Positions 8,292-17,245 of a stretch of 64,000 nucleotides of DNA are shown here, piece after piece (the first letter of the stretch is position 1; every line of letters starts with the position of its first letter). Both the position numbers and the translations under genes were made by a program. The stretch lies in the NCBI RefSeq assembly GCF_014203605.1, contig NZ_JACHJJ010000015.1, forward strand, positions 1-64,000, written 5' to 3'. This DNA comes from Thiemannella venezuelensis (lineage in GTDB: Bacteria; Actinomycetota; Actinomycetes; Streptosporangiales; Streptosporangiaceae). The notes under the pieces are model-generated. The model was not told the origin of the DNA, made no database searches, and saw nothing but the letters and a program-made list of their open reading frames with translations.

Positions 8292-8789
8292 TTACTTGAT
8301 CAGGCCGGAGACGAGGTTGCGCAGCTCGATGTGGCCGGCCTTGAGCTCGGCCACATCGTCCTCGACCCGCTTCATCGAGAGTTCGAGGTTGCCGACGGAG
8401 CGCTTCACCGTGATGATCTCCTCCCGGAGCTCGGAGTGCCCGGCACGCATCTCGGCGCGGAGTTCCTCTTGTCCCTTGCGCATCTCGGCGCGGAGTTCCT
8501 CCTGCCCCTTGCGCATCTCGGCGCGGAGCTCCGCCTGCTCCTTGCGGAGTTCGTCCTGTCCCTTCCTGAGTTCCTCCGTGGTCGTGCGGAGTTCCTCCGT
8601 GGTCGTGCGGAGTTCCTGCGTGGTCGTGTGGAGCTGCTCCGTCAGGGTGCGGAGGTCACCCAGAACGGAGAGGGTGGCCGTGGATATGTCGCGCTGCAGG
8701 AGCTGGTCGGCCCGGAGCGAGGCGATGTCGCTCTCCATGGTCTGCACGCGGTAGGTCAGCTTCGTCTTCACCGATTTCTTCCTTGCCAT
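8292..8789 (-). CDS. Coiled-coil protein with heptad/undecad repeats
   Basis: This 165-residue, highly charged protein is almost entirely helical repeat: TTQELRTTTEELRTTTEELRKG followed by EELRAEMRKGQ units. It has no signal peptide or membrane segment. The 36-base DNA repeats encoding the central block are nearly identical, pointing to expansion by slippage. The function is unknown; similar proteins are annotated only as coiled-coil or DUF proteins. Confidence 0.7.
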   Translation of the reverse strand: MARKKSVKTKLTYRVQTMESDIASLRADQLLQRDISTATLSVLGDLRTLTEQLHTTTQELRTTTEELRTTTEELRKGQDELRKEQAELRAEMRKGQEELRAEMRKGQEELRAEMRAGHSELREEIITVKRSVGNLELSMKRVEDDVAELKAGHIELRNLVSGLIK

Positions 8790-8900
8790 CGTCGAATACG
8801 GGGGAACCGACGGCGGTGGAGGGGGCGCCCGACCGGTGAGGAAAAGACTACGCACAGCTCATTCTTGATCGCTACACGTGGTGACGGCCGGGGTGGCGGA

Positions 8901-8939
8901 AGCCGTACCGGGTGGAAGAAAGATCCACCCGGTACGGCT
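8901..8939. terminator. Perfect 16-bp hairpin downstream of stress-protein gene
   Basis: AGCCGTACCGGGTGGA (8901-8916) is exactly complementary to 8924-8939 across a 7-base loop. It sits 16 bases after the stop of the leftward gene at 8955-9545. No strong T-tract, as usual in high-GC actinobacteria. Confidence 0.7.
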
Positions 8940-8954
8940 CCCGCGGGCCGGTGA

Positions 8955-9545
8955 TCACAGGTTGGACCGCTCCGGAGAGGCGGCCGGCGGGGCGGCGGGG
9001 CGGCCGGCCGCGGGGTCGTACGGCCCGGCGGACGGCGGGGCGTCGACGACCACGGTGTCGGCCTGGACGGGGGCGCCCTCCATGACCGCGCGGGCGTGGT
9101 CGAAGTGGGAGGCGGCGACCAGTACGTCGTAGCGGCCGGCGACGATCGCGCTGCGCGAGGCGAAGTCGCGCTTGCCGCGGGTGAAGAAGTGGTTGATGAA
9201 GCCGAACGCGGCGCCCATCACCGCGCCCCACAGGCCCGCCCAGAGCACGAGCATGAAGAACGAGAGCGTGGTGGAGGTGAACAGGCCGAGGAACATCCCG
9301 ACCACCAGGCCGAAGACCAGGCCGCTCCCGGCACCGGTGAGCGCGGCCCGGCCGTTGGTCATCCTGCCGGTGACGGTCTCCTCCAGCCGGAGGTCGCTGC
9401 CGACGATCGCCAGGTTCTCGACGGGGAAGCCCGCGTCCGAGAGGGTGTCCACGGTCCGCTGCGCTGCCAGGTAGTTGTCATATCCGACCAGGGCCCTGCG
9501 GTCGACGACGACCGGGGTGTCCAGGCCGAGGGATAGCTGGTTCAT
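8955..9545 (-). CDS. General-stress-like membrane protein (YflT/GSP17M-like)
   Basis: The protein is 196 residues. The N-terminal alpha/beta segment (ALVGYDNYLAAQRTVDTLSDAGFPVENLAIVGSDL) matches the heat-induced stress protein YflT-type domain. Two glycine-rich membrane segments follow (about residues 70-120), then a second alpha/beta half (AGRYDVLVAASHFDHARAVM) and a proline/alanine-rich tail. It probably sits in the cytoplasmic membrane. The exact role is unknown. The start at 9543-9545 is the first ATG giving the conserved N-terminus. Confidence 0.75.
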   Translation of the reverse strand: MNQLSLGLDTPVVVDRRALVGYDNYLAAQRTVDTLSDAGFPVENLAIVGSDLRLEETVTGRMTNGRAALTGAGSGLVFGLVVGMFLGLFTSTTLSFFMLVLWAGLWGAVMGAAFGFINHFFTRGKRDFASRSAIVAGRYDVLVAASHFDHARAVMEGAPVQADTVVVDAPPSAGPYDPAAGRPAAPPAASPERSNL

Positions 9546-9741
9546 GTCCTTCGCCCTTCCGACGAGTGGGGGTGACTCGGAAGAGGGCACTACCCGGGGC
9601 GCGCGCCGGGATGCGCGCCCCGGGGCGGGGATTGCGTCACCCGCCGGGGGCGCCGGACGCCGGGCCGGGGCGCGCACCGCCCGGCGCCCGGATGCGGGCG
9701 CCGGGCGGGACCCGTGTCACCGGCTCCGGTGGCGGCACGCC

Positions 9742-11196
<1,455 letters not shown>

Positions 11197-11376
11197 CGAG
11201 TCCCCACCTATGCGCGGACTCTAGTCTGTGCTGGCCAGTGTCGCCCTATGTATTCCGAAATTACGTGGCGAGTAAGCGCGATCTGCCCGGGGAGCTGGGA
11301 CAGCGGGGCGGGAAGCAGGAAGGCCGGTTTCGGGTGGACCGATACGACGATTTTTGATCTTGCTGGTGAGTGTCGC

Positions 11377-11470
11377 GTGACAGATGACAGGTTCCTTCTC
11401 GTTCACCTCCCACATGCGTATGCGCGCGCGCACGTGGGGGGATAACCAGAGGAAATCTGTCATCTGTCAC
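11377..11470. repeat. 94-bp module copy 1: 14-bp inverted arms around a GC palindrome
   Basis: GTGACAGATGACAG (11377-11390) is perfectly inverted at 11457-11470, and the interior holds GTGCGCGCGCAC-like alternating sequence. A copy of the same length and about 85% identity lies at 40,651-40,744 beside the primase gene. Each arm itself is a tandem TGACAGA/TGACAG repeat. Further TGACACATCTGTCAC lies at 11,524-11,538. It could be an origin of replication or a regulator site; the sequence alone cannot decide. Confidence 0.75.
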
Positions 11471-11534
11471 AGACGAGGGCCATCCGGCATCGTTTTCGCA
11501 GGTCAGGCGGCAAATCGGGGCGATGACACATCTG

Positions 11535-11810
11535 TCACGCCTCTCCGCTGCCGTTCGCTGGGCTGCTCTCGTCGTCGTCCGTCGGCTCCGGGCCCACGAA
11601 GCTGCCGAGGTACGGGCGGGTGTAGATGTGTCCCTGCTCCCGCAGCCACTTCGTCGCCTTCCGGATCGTCGTGTAGGCGACGCCGAACTCTTCGGCCAGG
11701 GCGCGCTCGGTCAGCATGCGGCCGGCCGGATACTCGCCCGACTCGATCCGTCTCCGGACGATGTTCGCCACCTGCTGCCAGCGGGGTAGATCAGCGCGCC
11801 ATTCGATCAT
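11535..11810 (-). CDS. Short GntR-family regulator (KorSA-like)
   Basis: The 91-residue protein is little more than a winged helix (WQQVANIVRRRIESGEYPAGRMLTERALAEEFGVAYTTIRKATKWLREQG), lacking an effector domain. Similar short GntR proteins repress transfer genes of pSAM2-type integrative elements. It is divergent from the transfer-like block at 12.0-16.0 kb, which fits a repressor of that block. The ATG is at 11808-11810. Confidence 0.8.
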   Translation of the reverse strand: MIEWRADLPRWQQVANIVRRRIESGEYPAGRMLTERALAEEFGVAYTTIRKATKWLREQGHIYTRPYLGSFVGPEPTDDDESSPANGSGEA

Positions 11811-12018
11811 GGAGTGCAGCGTAGAAGATCATGTAGCAGGGTCCTGAAGCGGCTAGAACCGCACAGCTATGCACTGCCGTATAGAGCAGGGCATAGCAGT
11901 TGTGGTGTAATCGGGGTCGCGGCCGCTTTTTCTCGGAGGGACGGCGGCCTGCCCCGATCGGCGCGGAGATGCGGCGTCACCCGCATCTCCGCGCCCCCCA
12001 CGTTGGAGGTGACGCTCC
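11811..12018. promoter_or_regulatory. Divergent control region between GntR gene and transfer-like block
   Basis: It is AT-richer than the neighbours and carries repeats GTAGCAGGG, AGAGCAGGG and ATAGCAG, and a CTATGC/GCATAG dyad (about 11,867-11,896). These are candidate operators of the GntR protein. A GGAGGTGA ribosome-binding site lies at 12,004-12,011 for the next gene. Confidence 0.4.
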
Positions 12019-12267
12019 ATGGCCATCGACGGTCTCGGTATCCACTGGACCCCGTTCCGGCCGTCCGGCGCCGTCCTCCGCGTGAAAGCCAACCTCGGCC
12101 AGGACTACGAGTTCTGCGCCATGGGCGGCCTCTGGCTCGTCCTCCGCCACCGAGACGGCCGCACCATGGAGGCCGGCCGCGGCGGCTTGAACACCGCCCG
12201 CGCCGTCTGGGACGAGATCATCCTCGCCGACATTCGCGGCCACCTGCCGTCCCATCCCCGTAAATGA
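12019..12267 (+). CDS. Small protein of unknown function, first gene of transfer-like block
   Basis: The 82-residue protein starts at an ATG with a good GGAGGTGA site seven bases upstream. It contains GRGGLNTARAVWDEIILADIRGHL and no recognisable domain or membrane segment. It is followed by a hairpin at 12,266-12,307, which may limit expression of the next genes. Confidence 0.65.
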   Translation: MAIDGLGIHWTPFRPSGAVLRVKANLGQDYEFCAMGGLWLVLRHRDGRTMEAGRGGLNTARAVWDEIILADIRGHLPSHPRK

Positions 12268-12307
12268 AGAAGGCCCGGCCAGCGCGCCAACGCTGACCGG
12301 GTTCTTC
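12266..12307 (+). terminator. Hairpin between small protein and DUF2637-like gene
   Basis: GAAGAAGGCCCGGCCAGCG pairs with CGCTGACCGGGTTCTTC across a 6-base loop, with a 2-base bulge and one mismatch. It may be a partial terminator or attenuator inside the operon. Confidence 0.45.
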
Positions 12308-12343
12308 CAGCTCAGACACCTAACCCAAGTAGGAGTCCGAACC

Positions 12344-13654
12344 ATGCAGAACCCTACGGGCACGCCCGTGAGCGTGCCAACCCTCTACGACCGCCGCGCC
12401 GAACGCCTCATCGCGGCCGGGATCGCCGCCCAGCAGGAAGCCGCGGCCGCCGCCGTCCGCGCCGAGACCGAGCTCCGGCTCCGCCAGGCCGCCCGCGACG
12501 ACGCCCGCCAGGAGGCCGCCGAGCGTGACCGGGCCCGCCGGGACCGTGCCTACCGGTGGAAGACCCGCCGCGCCGAGCTCGCCGCCTCCGCGGTACGGTC
12601 CGGCCCGCTTCTCGCTGGCGGCATCGCCATGGGCGCCCCCATCATTCTCGCCTGGTCCGGCCAGCTGGCGTTCGGCCGGGACATCATGCTTCTCGGGCCG
12701 CTCGCCCCCGCCGTCCCCGTCGCCCTCGAGGGCGCGGTCTGGTATGTCGCCTACCTCATCCACCGCGCCTCCGAGGCCGGGCTGCCGACCGGCGTCTACC
12801 GGGCGTGGGCGTGGATCCTCGCCGGAGTCGCCGCCGGCATGAACTACTGGCATGGGGCGACCTCAGCGGGCGGGGCGCAGCGTGGCGCCGTGCTCGCCCT
12901 CGCCTCGTTGCTCGGCGTCGGCCTGTGGGAGCTGACCGTCCGACTCCGGGAGCGCCGTCAGCGCGGCCGTACCGTCACCGAAGCCCGGACCGCGGCCTGG
13001 CGGCGCCTGAGGTACCCGATCCTGTCGTGGAACGCCGGATCGATCCGATCGGCGCGAGGCTGCACGATCGGCGACGCCTGGACCGCGGCGTGGATCGACC
13101 GGTACGGGCTCGGCCCGGACTCGACCCGCCGGGACCGGCGGATCGGCCGGTCGATCGTCAAGGCCCGGCTGAAGGCCGATCGGGTCGACGCCCGCGACGG
13201 CCGCCTGGTAATCGTCGACGGGTCGATCGTCCGGAAGGCCACCCCCGATCCTCGATCGGCGGAGGCGGGGGAGGAGGCGCTGTCCCGGCTGCGCGCGTTC
13301 CAGGCCGACCGGGAGAACGTGGCCCGATCGATCCTGGGCGCCGGGTTCGGACGTCGGCCGGCTCCCCGCCCGATCGATCGGCCTGCCCCGATCCTCGCCC
13401 CGGTGCCTCCGATCGAGACGGATCGGCCGTCCGCCGAGACGATCGACCCGGGCACGCTGCTCGACCTGGCCGATCCGGAGCAGGCGGCGGCGCCGCGCCG
13501 ATCGATCGAGCAGCACCGGATCGAGCTCCGCCGCAGGATCGACGCTGGGGAGATCGATCGATCGGCGGCCACGGCGGAGGACATCCGGAAAGCGCTGCGG
13601 TGCTCGCCGGCCACCGCGCGGACGCTGAGGGACGAGCTCCGGGGCGCGGCATGA
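12344..13654 (+). CDS. DUF2637-like membrane protein of conjugative-element type
   Basis: The 436-residue protein has an Ala/Arg-rich coiled N-terminus (residues 20-75), four hydrophobic segments (about 87-205: GPLLAGGIAMGAPIILAW, PVALEGAVWYVAYLI, AWAWILAGVAAGMNYWHGA, LALASLLGVGLWELTV), then a long cytoplasmic tail. The membrane part matches DUF2637 proteins, which sit beside FtsK/TraB-like translocases in actinomycete integrative conjugative elements. The stop overlaps the next start (ATGA). The tail-coding DNA is packed with GATC sites, at least 25 between 13,037 and 13,565. Confidence 0.8.
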   Translation: MQNPTGTPVSVPTLYDRRAERLIAAGIAAQQEAAAAAVRAETELRLRQAARDDARQEAAERDRARRDRAYRWKTRRAELAASAVRSGPLLAGGIAMGAPIILAWSGQLAFGRDIMLLGPLAPAVPVALEGAVWYVAYLIHRASEAGLPTGVYRAWAWILAGVAAGMNYWHGATSAGGAQRGAVLALASLLGVGLWELTVRLRERRQRGRTVTEARTAAWRRLRYPILSWNAGSIRSARGCTIGDAWTAAWIDRYGLGPDSTRRDRRIGRSIVKARLKADRVDARDGRLVIVDGSIVRKATPDPRSAEAGEEALSRLRAFQADRENVARSILGAGFGRRPAPRPIDRPAPILAPVPPIETDRPSAETIDPGTLLDLADPEQAAAPRRSIEQHRIELRRRIDAGEIDRSAATAEDIRKALRCSPATARTLRDELRGAA

Positions 13655-15477
13655 GTGCGCCCACGATCGAGCAGCCCGTACGGACGGAGGAGTTCGTACG
13701 GCCCCGCACGCCGACCGAGTTCTGGGACCGTCCCCGCCGCGGCCGTACGGGTGTGCGGATCCGTGCGGTCGCCCACCGGGTGCGGCAGGGCCAGCCCGTA
13801 CGGAAGACCGTACGGTTTGCGTGGCGTACGGCGACCGCGCCGGTGGCCGGCACCGGGCAGCTCGGCCGGATCTACTGGCGGTGGGTCCGCGCCGACGACT
13901 ACGCGGGCACCGACGACCTCAAGTTCCTGGAGAGCGTTCGGACGCGGCGGCGCCGTACGGCGTGGCTCGTCGGCTCTGGCTATGTCGTGTCGTCGGCGGT
14001 GGGCGCGTACGTCACCGGCGGCTCCGCGGGCATCCTCGCGGCCGGGGCGGTCGCTGCTGCCGGGACCGCTGTCGAGGTGAAGAAGCGCATCGCCGAGCGG
14101 CCGGTGCCGTTCAAGCTCCCCGGGAAGAAGGGCGGGACTCCGCGGGAGGACCTCGTCGTCAAGGCCGCCATCGACGCCAAGCTCGGCCGGGCGGCCGGGA
14201 TGCGGCTCGCCTCCCCGGTCCTGTCGGAGGACGGCGGCTGGTCCACCATCCTGCAGCTCGCCCCGGGCGACCAGGCGCGGGGAGCTCTCGGCAAGGAGGG
14301 CGCGTTCGCCTCCGCAATCGGCGTCGGCGAATCCCAGGTCGTGTTCGAGCTGGTGACGGGGAACGCGGGCCAGCTCGCCGTCTTCGTCGCCGCCGCGGAC
14401 CCGTTCCTGAAGGTGTACCCGTCGCCGCTGATCGGCCGCACCGAGCCGGTCGACTTCTGGGCCGGGATCCCGGCCGGGGTCAACGGACGGGGACGCCTGG
14501 AGAAGCTCCGCCTCGTCGACGCGTCCCTGCTCGTCGCAGGGGAGCCGCGCGCCGGCAAGAGCGCGGCCGTGAACGGCATCATCGGGGCGGCGGCCCTGGC
14601 CGTCACCCCGAAGATCCACCTGTGGGACGGGAAGGGTGCTGGCGACCACCGGGTGTGGAAGCGGATCGCGCACACCGCCCAGAAGCGCAACGCGAAGGGC
14701 CTGCTCGCGCACCTGAAGAAGATGCAGGCGCGGATGGAGCACGTCTTCGACCTGCTCGACGAGAACGGCACGTCGACGAAGCTCACGCCGGAGCTGTGCC
14801 GCCAGTTCGGCGTCGACGTCGAGCTGACGATCGTGGACGAGACCCGGTACTACGTGTGCTCGGAGTACGGCAAGGAAATCGTTGAGCTGATGGTGGACAT
14901 CGCGTCCCGCGGGCCAGCCGCCGGGGTGCTGCTGGTGCTCGCCTCCCAGCGGATGACGAAGGACGCGATCCCGTCGGAGCTGAAGGGCGTGTGCTCGCTG
15001 CGGTGGGCGATGCGCTGCCCGGATGTGATCGCGTCCAACGCGGTGCTCGGGCCCGGGGCGGCCGGTGCCGGATACGACGCGTCCGAGATCCCGCGGAGCC
15101 ATCGCGGGGTCGGCATCCTGGATGCGGACGGCGAAGACCCGTCCAAGCTCCGCTCCTGCTTCCTGGATGACCCGGATCTGGTCGCGGTCGCCGATGTCGC
15201 CTACGAGCTTCGGCGTGCGGCCGGCACCCTCCCCGCCCGGGAGACCGCGCCCACGGTCGAGGAGCATCCGGTCGAGCTGGTCCTGGCCGCCATGGGCGAG
15301 GCGGACCGGTTGCACACCGCGGAGCTGGTGGAGGCGCTCGGCGACGGCTGGTCGGCGGCCCGGCTCGCTGAGGTGCTCCGGCCGTACGGCATCAGCCCGG
15401 CGCAGGTCGTGATCGACGGCCGGAACCGCAACGGCTACCGGCGTGCCGACGTCGAGGCCGCGCTCACCACGGTCTAG
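13651..15477 (+). CDS. FtsK/SpoIIIE-type DNA translocase (TraB-like)
   Basis: The protein is 608 residues. Residues 104-140 form membrane segments, Walker A is GEPRAGKS (297-304), Walker B is LTIVDET (about 391-398), and a winged-helix-like C-terminus (about 520-608: RLHTAELVEALGDGWSAARLAEVLRPYGI) follows. This architecture is that of actinomycete TraB/Tra translocases that move double-stranded DNA between mycelial cells as a hexamer. It may act in transfer or in partition of a circular form; which one is inference. Codons for the first 100 residues include seven CGTACGG motifs. Confidence 0.88.
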   Translation: MSAPTIEQPVRTEEFVRPRTPTEFWDRPRRGRTGVRIRAVAHRVRQGQPVRKTVRFAWRTATAPVAGTGQLGRIYWRWVRADDYAGTDDLKFLESVRTRRRRTAWLVGSGYVVSSAVGAYVTGGSAGILAAGAVAAAGTAVEVKKRIAERPVPFKLPGKKGGTPREDLVVKAAIDAKLGRAAGMRLASPVLSEDGGWSTILQLAPGDQARGALGKEGAFASAIGVGESQVVFELVTGNAGQLAVFVAAADPFLKVYPSPLIGRTEPVDFWAGIPAGVNGRGRLEKLRLVDASLLVAGEPRAGKSAAVNGIIGAAALAVTPKIHLWDGKGAGDHRVWKRIAHTAQKRNAKGLLAHLKKMQARMEHVFDLLDENGTSTKLTPELCRQFGVDVELTIVDETRYYVCSEYGKEIVELMVDIASRGPAAGVLLVLASQRMTKDAIPSELKGVCSLRWAMRCPDVIASNAVLGPGAAGAGYDASEIPRSHRGVGILDADGEDPSKLRSCFLDDPDLVAVADVAYELRRAAGTLPARETAPTVEEHPVELVLAAMGEADRLHTAELVEALGDGWSAARLAEVLRPYGISPAQVVIDGRNRNGYRRADVEAALTTV

Positions 15478-15481
15478 CAGA

Positions 15482-15564
15482 GGGTCTATCAGACCTCTAC
15501 CCCCTAGCCCGGGTCTACCCAGGGTCTAGCCGCTCTGACCTGCACGTTAGAGCCGCTAGACCCT
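15482..15564. repeat. TAGACCC/GGGTCTA repeat cluster, possible clt-type site
   Basis: GGGTCTA occurs at 15482, 15511 and 15522, with inverted TAGACCC at 15557. The last two are arms of a long hairpin: AGGGTCTAGC at 15521-15530 pairs with 15555-15564, with a partly paired inner stem. It lies directly after the translocase gene, where plasmid TraB proteins have their clt recognition repeats. No coding potential is seen in 15,478-15,626. Confidence 0.45.
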
Positions 15565-15626
15565 CCCGGGCACCCCCTCGAAAACGGCCCTGAGCCCCCG
15601 CTCACGGGCGATGAGAAGGAGATGAG

Positions 15627-15773
15627 ATGGCCAGCAAGGACAAGCCGAAGAAGCCTCAGCCGATCGTCAGGAACTTCGATGGCCCGGTGACGATCCGCGG
15701 CACGAAGGTCATCGTCGGCGGGCAGGTCGTGTCCCGTATCGGGGTCGACCTCGACGACGAAGACGACGAGTAG
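15627..15773 (+). CDS. Small basic/acidic protein after the translocase
   Basis: The 48-residue protein (MASKDKPKKPQPIVRNF start, DLDDEDDE end) has a good AAGGAGATG-type ribosome-binding site. No known domain. It is 149 bases after the translocase stop and 11 bases before the next gene. Confidence 0.5.
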   Translation: MASKDKPKKPQPIVRNFDGPVTIRGTKVIVGGQVVSRIGVDLDDEDDE

Positions 15774-15784
15774 GGGAGGCGGCT

Positions 15785-15964
15785 GTGGAGCTCATCCTCA
15801 TCGTCGGCGTCGCGCTCGGGTTCTGGTGGGTGTGGGATCGGCGGCGGCATCCGGTGCGGTCGTGCCGCCGCTGCGGCGGGTCGGGGAAGCGCCGGTCGGC
15901 GTGGAACGGCGCGGCGTACGGCGCGTGTAGCCGGTGCGGCGGGAAGGGCGAGACGAAACGGTAG
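15785..15964 (+). CDS. Small membrane protein with two CxxCxG zinc motifs
   Basis: This 59-residue protein starts at a GTG. The N-terminal hydrophobic helix (ELILIVGVALGFWWVW) is followed by CRRCGGSG and CSRCGGKG, DnaJ-type zinc-binding motifs. Such miniature proteins are commonly found after FtsK-like genes of pSAM2-type elements, supporting the conjugative origin of this block. It probably is anchored in the membrane with the zinc finger in the cytoplasm. Confidence 0.7.
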   Translation: MELILIVGVALGFWWVWDRRRHPVRSCRRCGGSGKRRSAWNGAAYGACSRCGGKGETKR

Positions 15965-15977
15965 CCCCGGGCACACG

Positions 15978-16028
15978 GAAAAGGGCCCCCGGCTCCTGGG
16001 TGAATTCCAGGAGCCGGGGGCCCTTTTC
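15978..16028. terminator. Perfect 22-bp bidirectional hairpin terminator
   Basis: GAAAAGGGCCCCCGGCTCCTGG (22 bases, 15978-15999) is exactly inverted at 16007-16028 with a 7-base loop, leaving T-runs for both strands. It separates the rightward transfer-like block from the leftward lysis/late operon. Confidence 0.95.
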
Positions 16029-16093
16029 GGTCATCGCCGGCCAGCGAGTCCCCACGCGGCACCTTCACGGTACGCCGTGGGGTCACGTTTTGA

Positions 16094-16348
16094 CTACCGG
16101 CTGTACGGGTCCTCGCCGCCCGCGTGTCGGCCGGACGCGTCCGAGGTGCGCAGCCAGGACGGCAGCAGCGCCTGGACCATCGGCAGGGCCATGATTCGGG
16201 CGAAGCCGCCGGCGACTGCGAGGGCGCCTGCGACGGGCGGCAGGGCGTCGGAGATGCCGGAGGCGTCGATGATGAACGGCAGGGCGACGGCGATGCCGAC
16301 CGCGGTCTGCAGGATGGTGCGGGCGGTGCGCTTGTTGGCGTCGGACAT
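16094..16348 (-). CDS. Holin-like small membrane protein
   Basis: The 84-residue protein has two hydrophobic segments (TILQTAVGIAVALPFIIDA and PVAGALAVAGGFARIMA) and a charged C-terminal tail. Placement directly after the endolysin gene at the end of the late operon supports a holin role. The ATG is at 16346-16348. No family-specific motif is seen, so function rests on context. Confidence 0.65.
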   Translation of the reverse strand: MSDANKRTARTILQTAVGIAVALPFIIDASGISDALPPVAGALAVAGGFARIMALPMVQALLPSWLRTSDASGRHAGGEDPYSR

Positions 16349-16376
16349 GATCCCTCGTTTCGGTAGAGGATGGGGG

Positions 16377-16457
16377 TTGGCGGAGCAGCTGGCGGAGATG
16401 CGGGCGACGATCCGCTCCCTCGAGGAACGCATCGCCGCGCTGGAGGAGAAGGACTGA
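16377..16457 (+). CDS. Possible 26-residue leucine-zipper peptide
   Basis: A plus-strand frame starting at TTG encodes LAEQLAEMRATIRSLEERIAALEEKD, a convincing heptad repeat, preceded by an AGAGGATGGGG stretch. It lies in the 110-base gap between two minus-strand lysis genes. A rare start codon, small size and opposite strand make it doubtful. Confidence 0.25.
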   Translation: MAEQLAEMRATIRSLEERIAALEEKD

Positions 16458-16458
16458 G

Positions 16459-17238
16459 CTACCGCCAGGCGGCGGCCCACGTCTTCGGGCCCACGGCGCC
16501 GTCGACGGCCAGATGCTCGGCGCGCTGGAAGACCCGCACCGCGGCCGCCGACATCGGCCCGTACACGCCGTCCACGGTGACCGTGTACCGGAGGGCCTTC
16601 AGCCGCTTCTGGAAGGCCTCGACGTCGGCGCCGCAGAGCATCGGCTTGCCGGGCCTGTAGGCGAGAATCCGGCCCGGAAACGCCGGAGCCTTCCCCTGGG
16701 ACGGGCGGGACGGCTGAGACGGCGTGGACGGCTTCTGAGCGCCGACCGGCATACCCATCTGCAGCCACCGGTAGAGGACCGGGCCTGGGCACGAGGTGCT
16801 GTAGCCGTCGCGGTGGCCGAGGACTTCCCGGCCGGCCCCGTGCTGCCTCAGGTACTGCACGGCGTCGTGGAGGCCGTTCAACATGGCGGCGGTTGGCTGG
16901 ACGAGGCCCCGGTCGCCGAGCAGCGCGCAGACGGCGTAATGCCCCTGGTTGAGCCCGCTGCCGTTCGCCGCGCTGAGCACGCCGGGGCCGCGTCCGATGA
17001 AGATCCTGCGGTGGGGGCAGACGAGCAGGTTGTAGGCGATGTCCGACCAGCCGTTGCCGTCGATGTGATGCGCCTGGATGGAGCGGACGAGGGCGACGCA
17101 CCGGCCGCAGTCGTTCAGGAGCGCAGGGTTCACGTACGACCCCATGTAGTGGATCTTCACGCCGCGCGCGGTGGGGAGCGGGGTCAACCGGTTTCGGGGC
17201 GCGCGGGCCTTCCATTCGGAGCGGGACACAAGATCCAT
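16459..17238 (-). CDS. Endolysin: N-acetylmuramoyl-L-alanine amidase with peptidoglycan-binding domain
   Basis: The protein is 259 residues. The N-terminal amidase_2/PGRP domain has the zinc ligands His in KIHYMGS and in LGHRDGYSTSCPGP (about residues 140-153, with the zinc Cys). A Pro/Ser linker (about 165-185) leads to a C-terminal peptidoglycan-binding domain (DVEAFQKRLKALRYTVTVDGVYGPMSAAAVRVFQ). It cleaves the amide bond between muramic acid and L-Ala at lysis. It is followed by the holin-like gene. Confidence 0.92.
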   Translation of the reverse strand: MDLVSRSEWKARAPRNRLTPLPTARGVKIHYMGSYVNPALLNDCGRCVALVRSIQAHHIDGNGWSDIAYNLLVCPHRRIFIGRGPGVLSAANGSGLNQGHYAVCALLGDRGLVQPTAAMLNGLHDAVQYLRQHGAGREVLGHRDGYSTSCPGPVLYRWLQMGMPVGAQKPSTPSQPSRPSQGKAPAFPGRILAYRPGKPMLCGADVEAFQKRLKALRYTVTVDGVYGPMSAAAVRVFQRAEHLAVDGAVGPKTWAAAWR

Positions 17239-17245
17239 AGCCGCC

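Noticed and set aside
11811-12018. Further YGRANCANNN array upstream of the transfer-like block
   Set aside because: A few units (TGTAGCAGGG, TGAAGCGGCT) resemble the motif but no phased run of three or more good units exists.
12958-15315. Minus-strand open frame of 785 codons over the transfer-like genes
   Set aside because: Antisense to the FtsK-like gene, which has full motif support.
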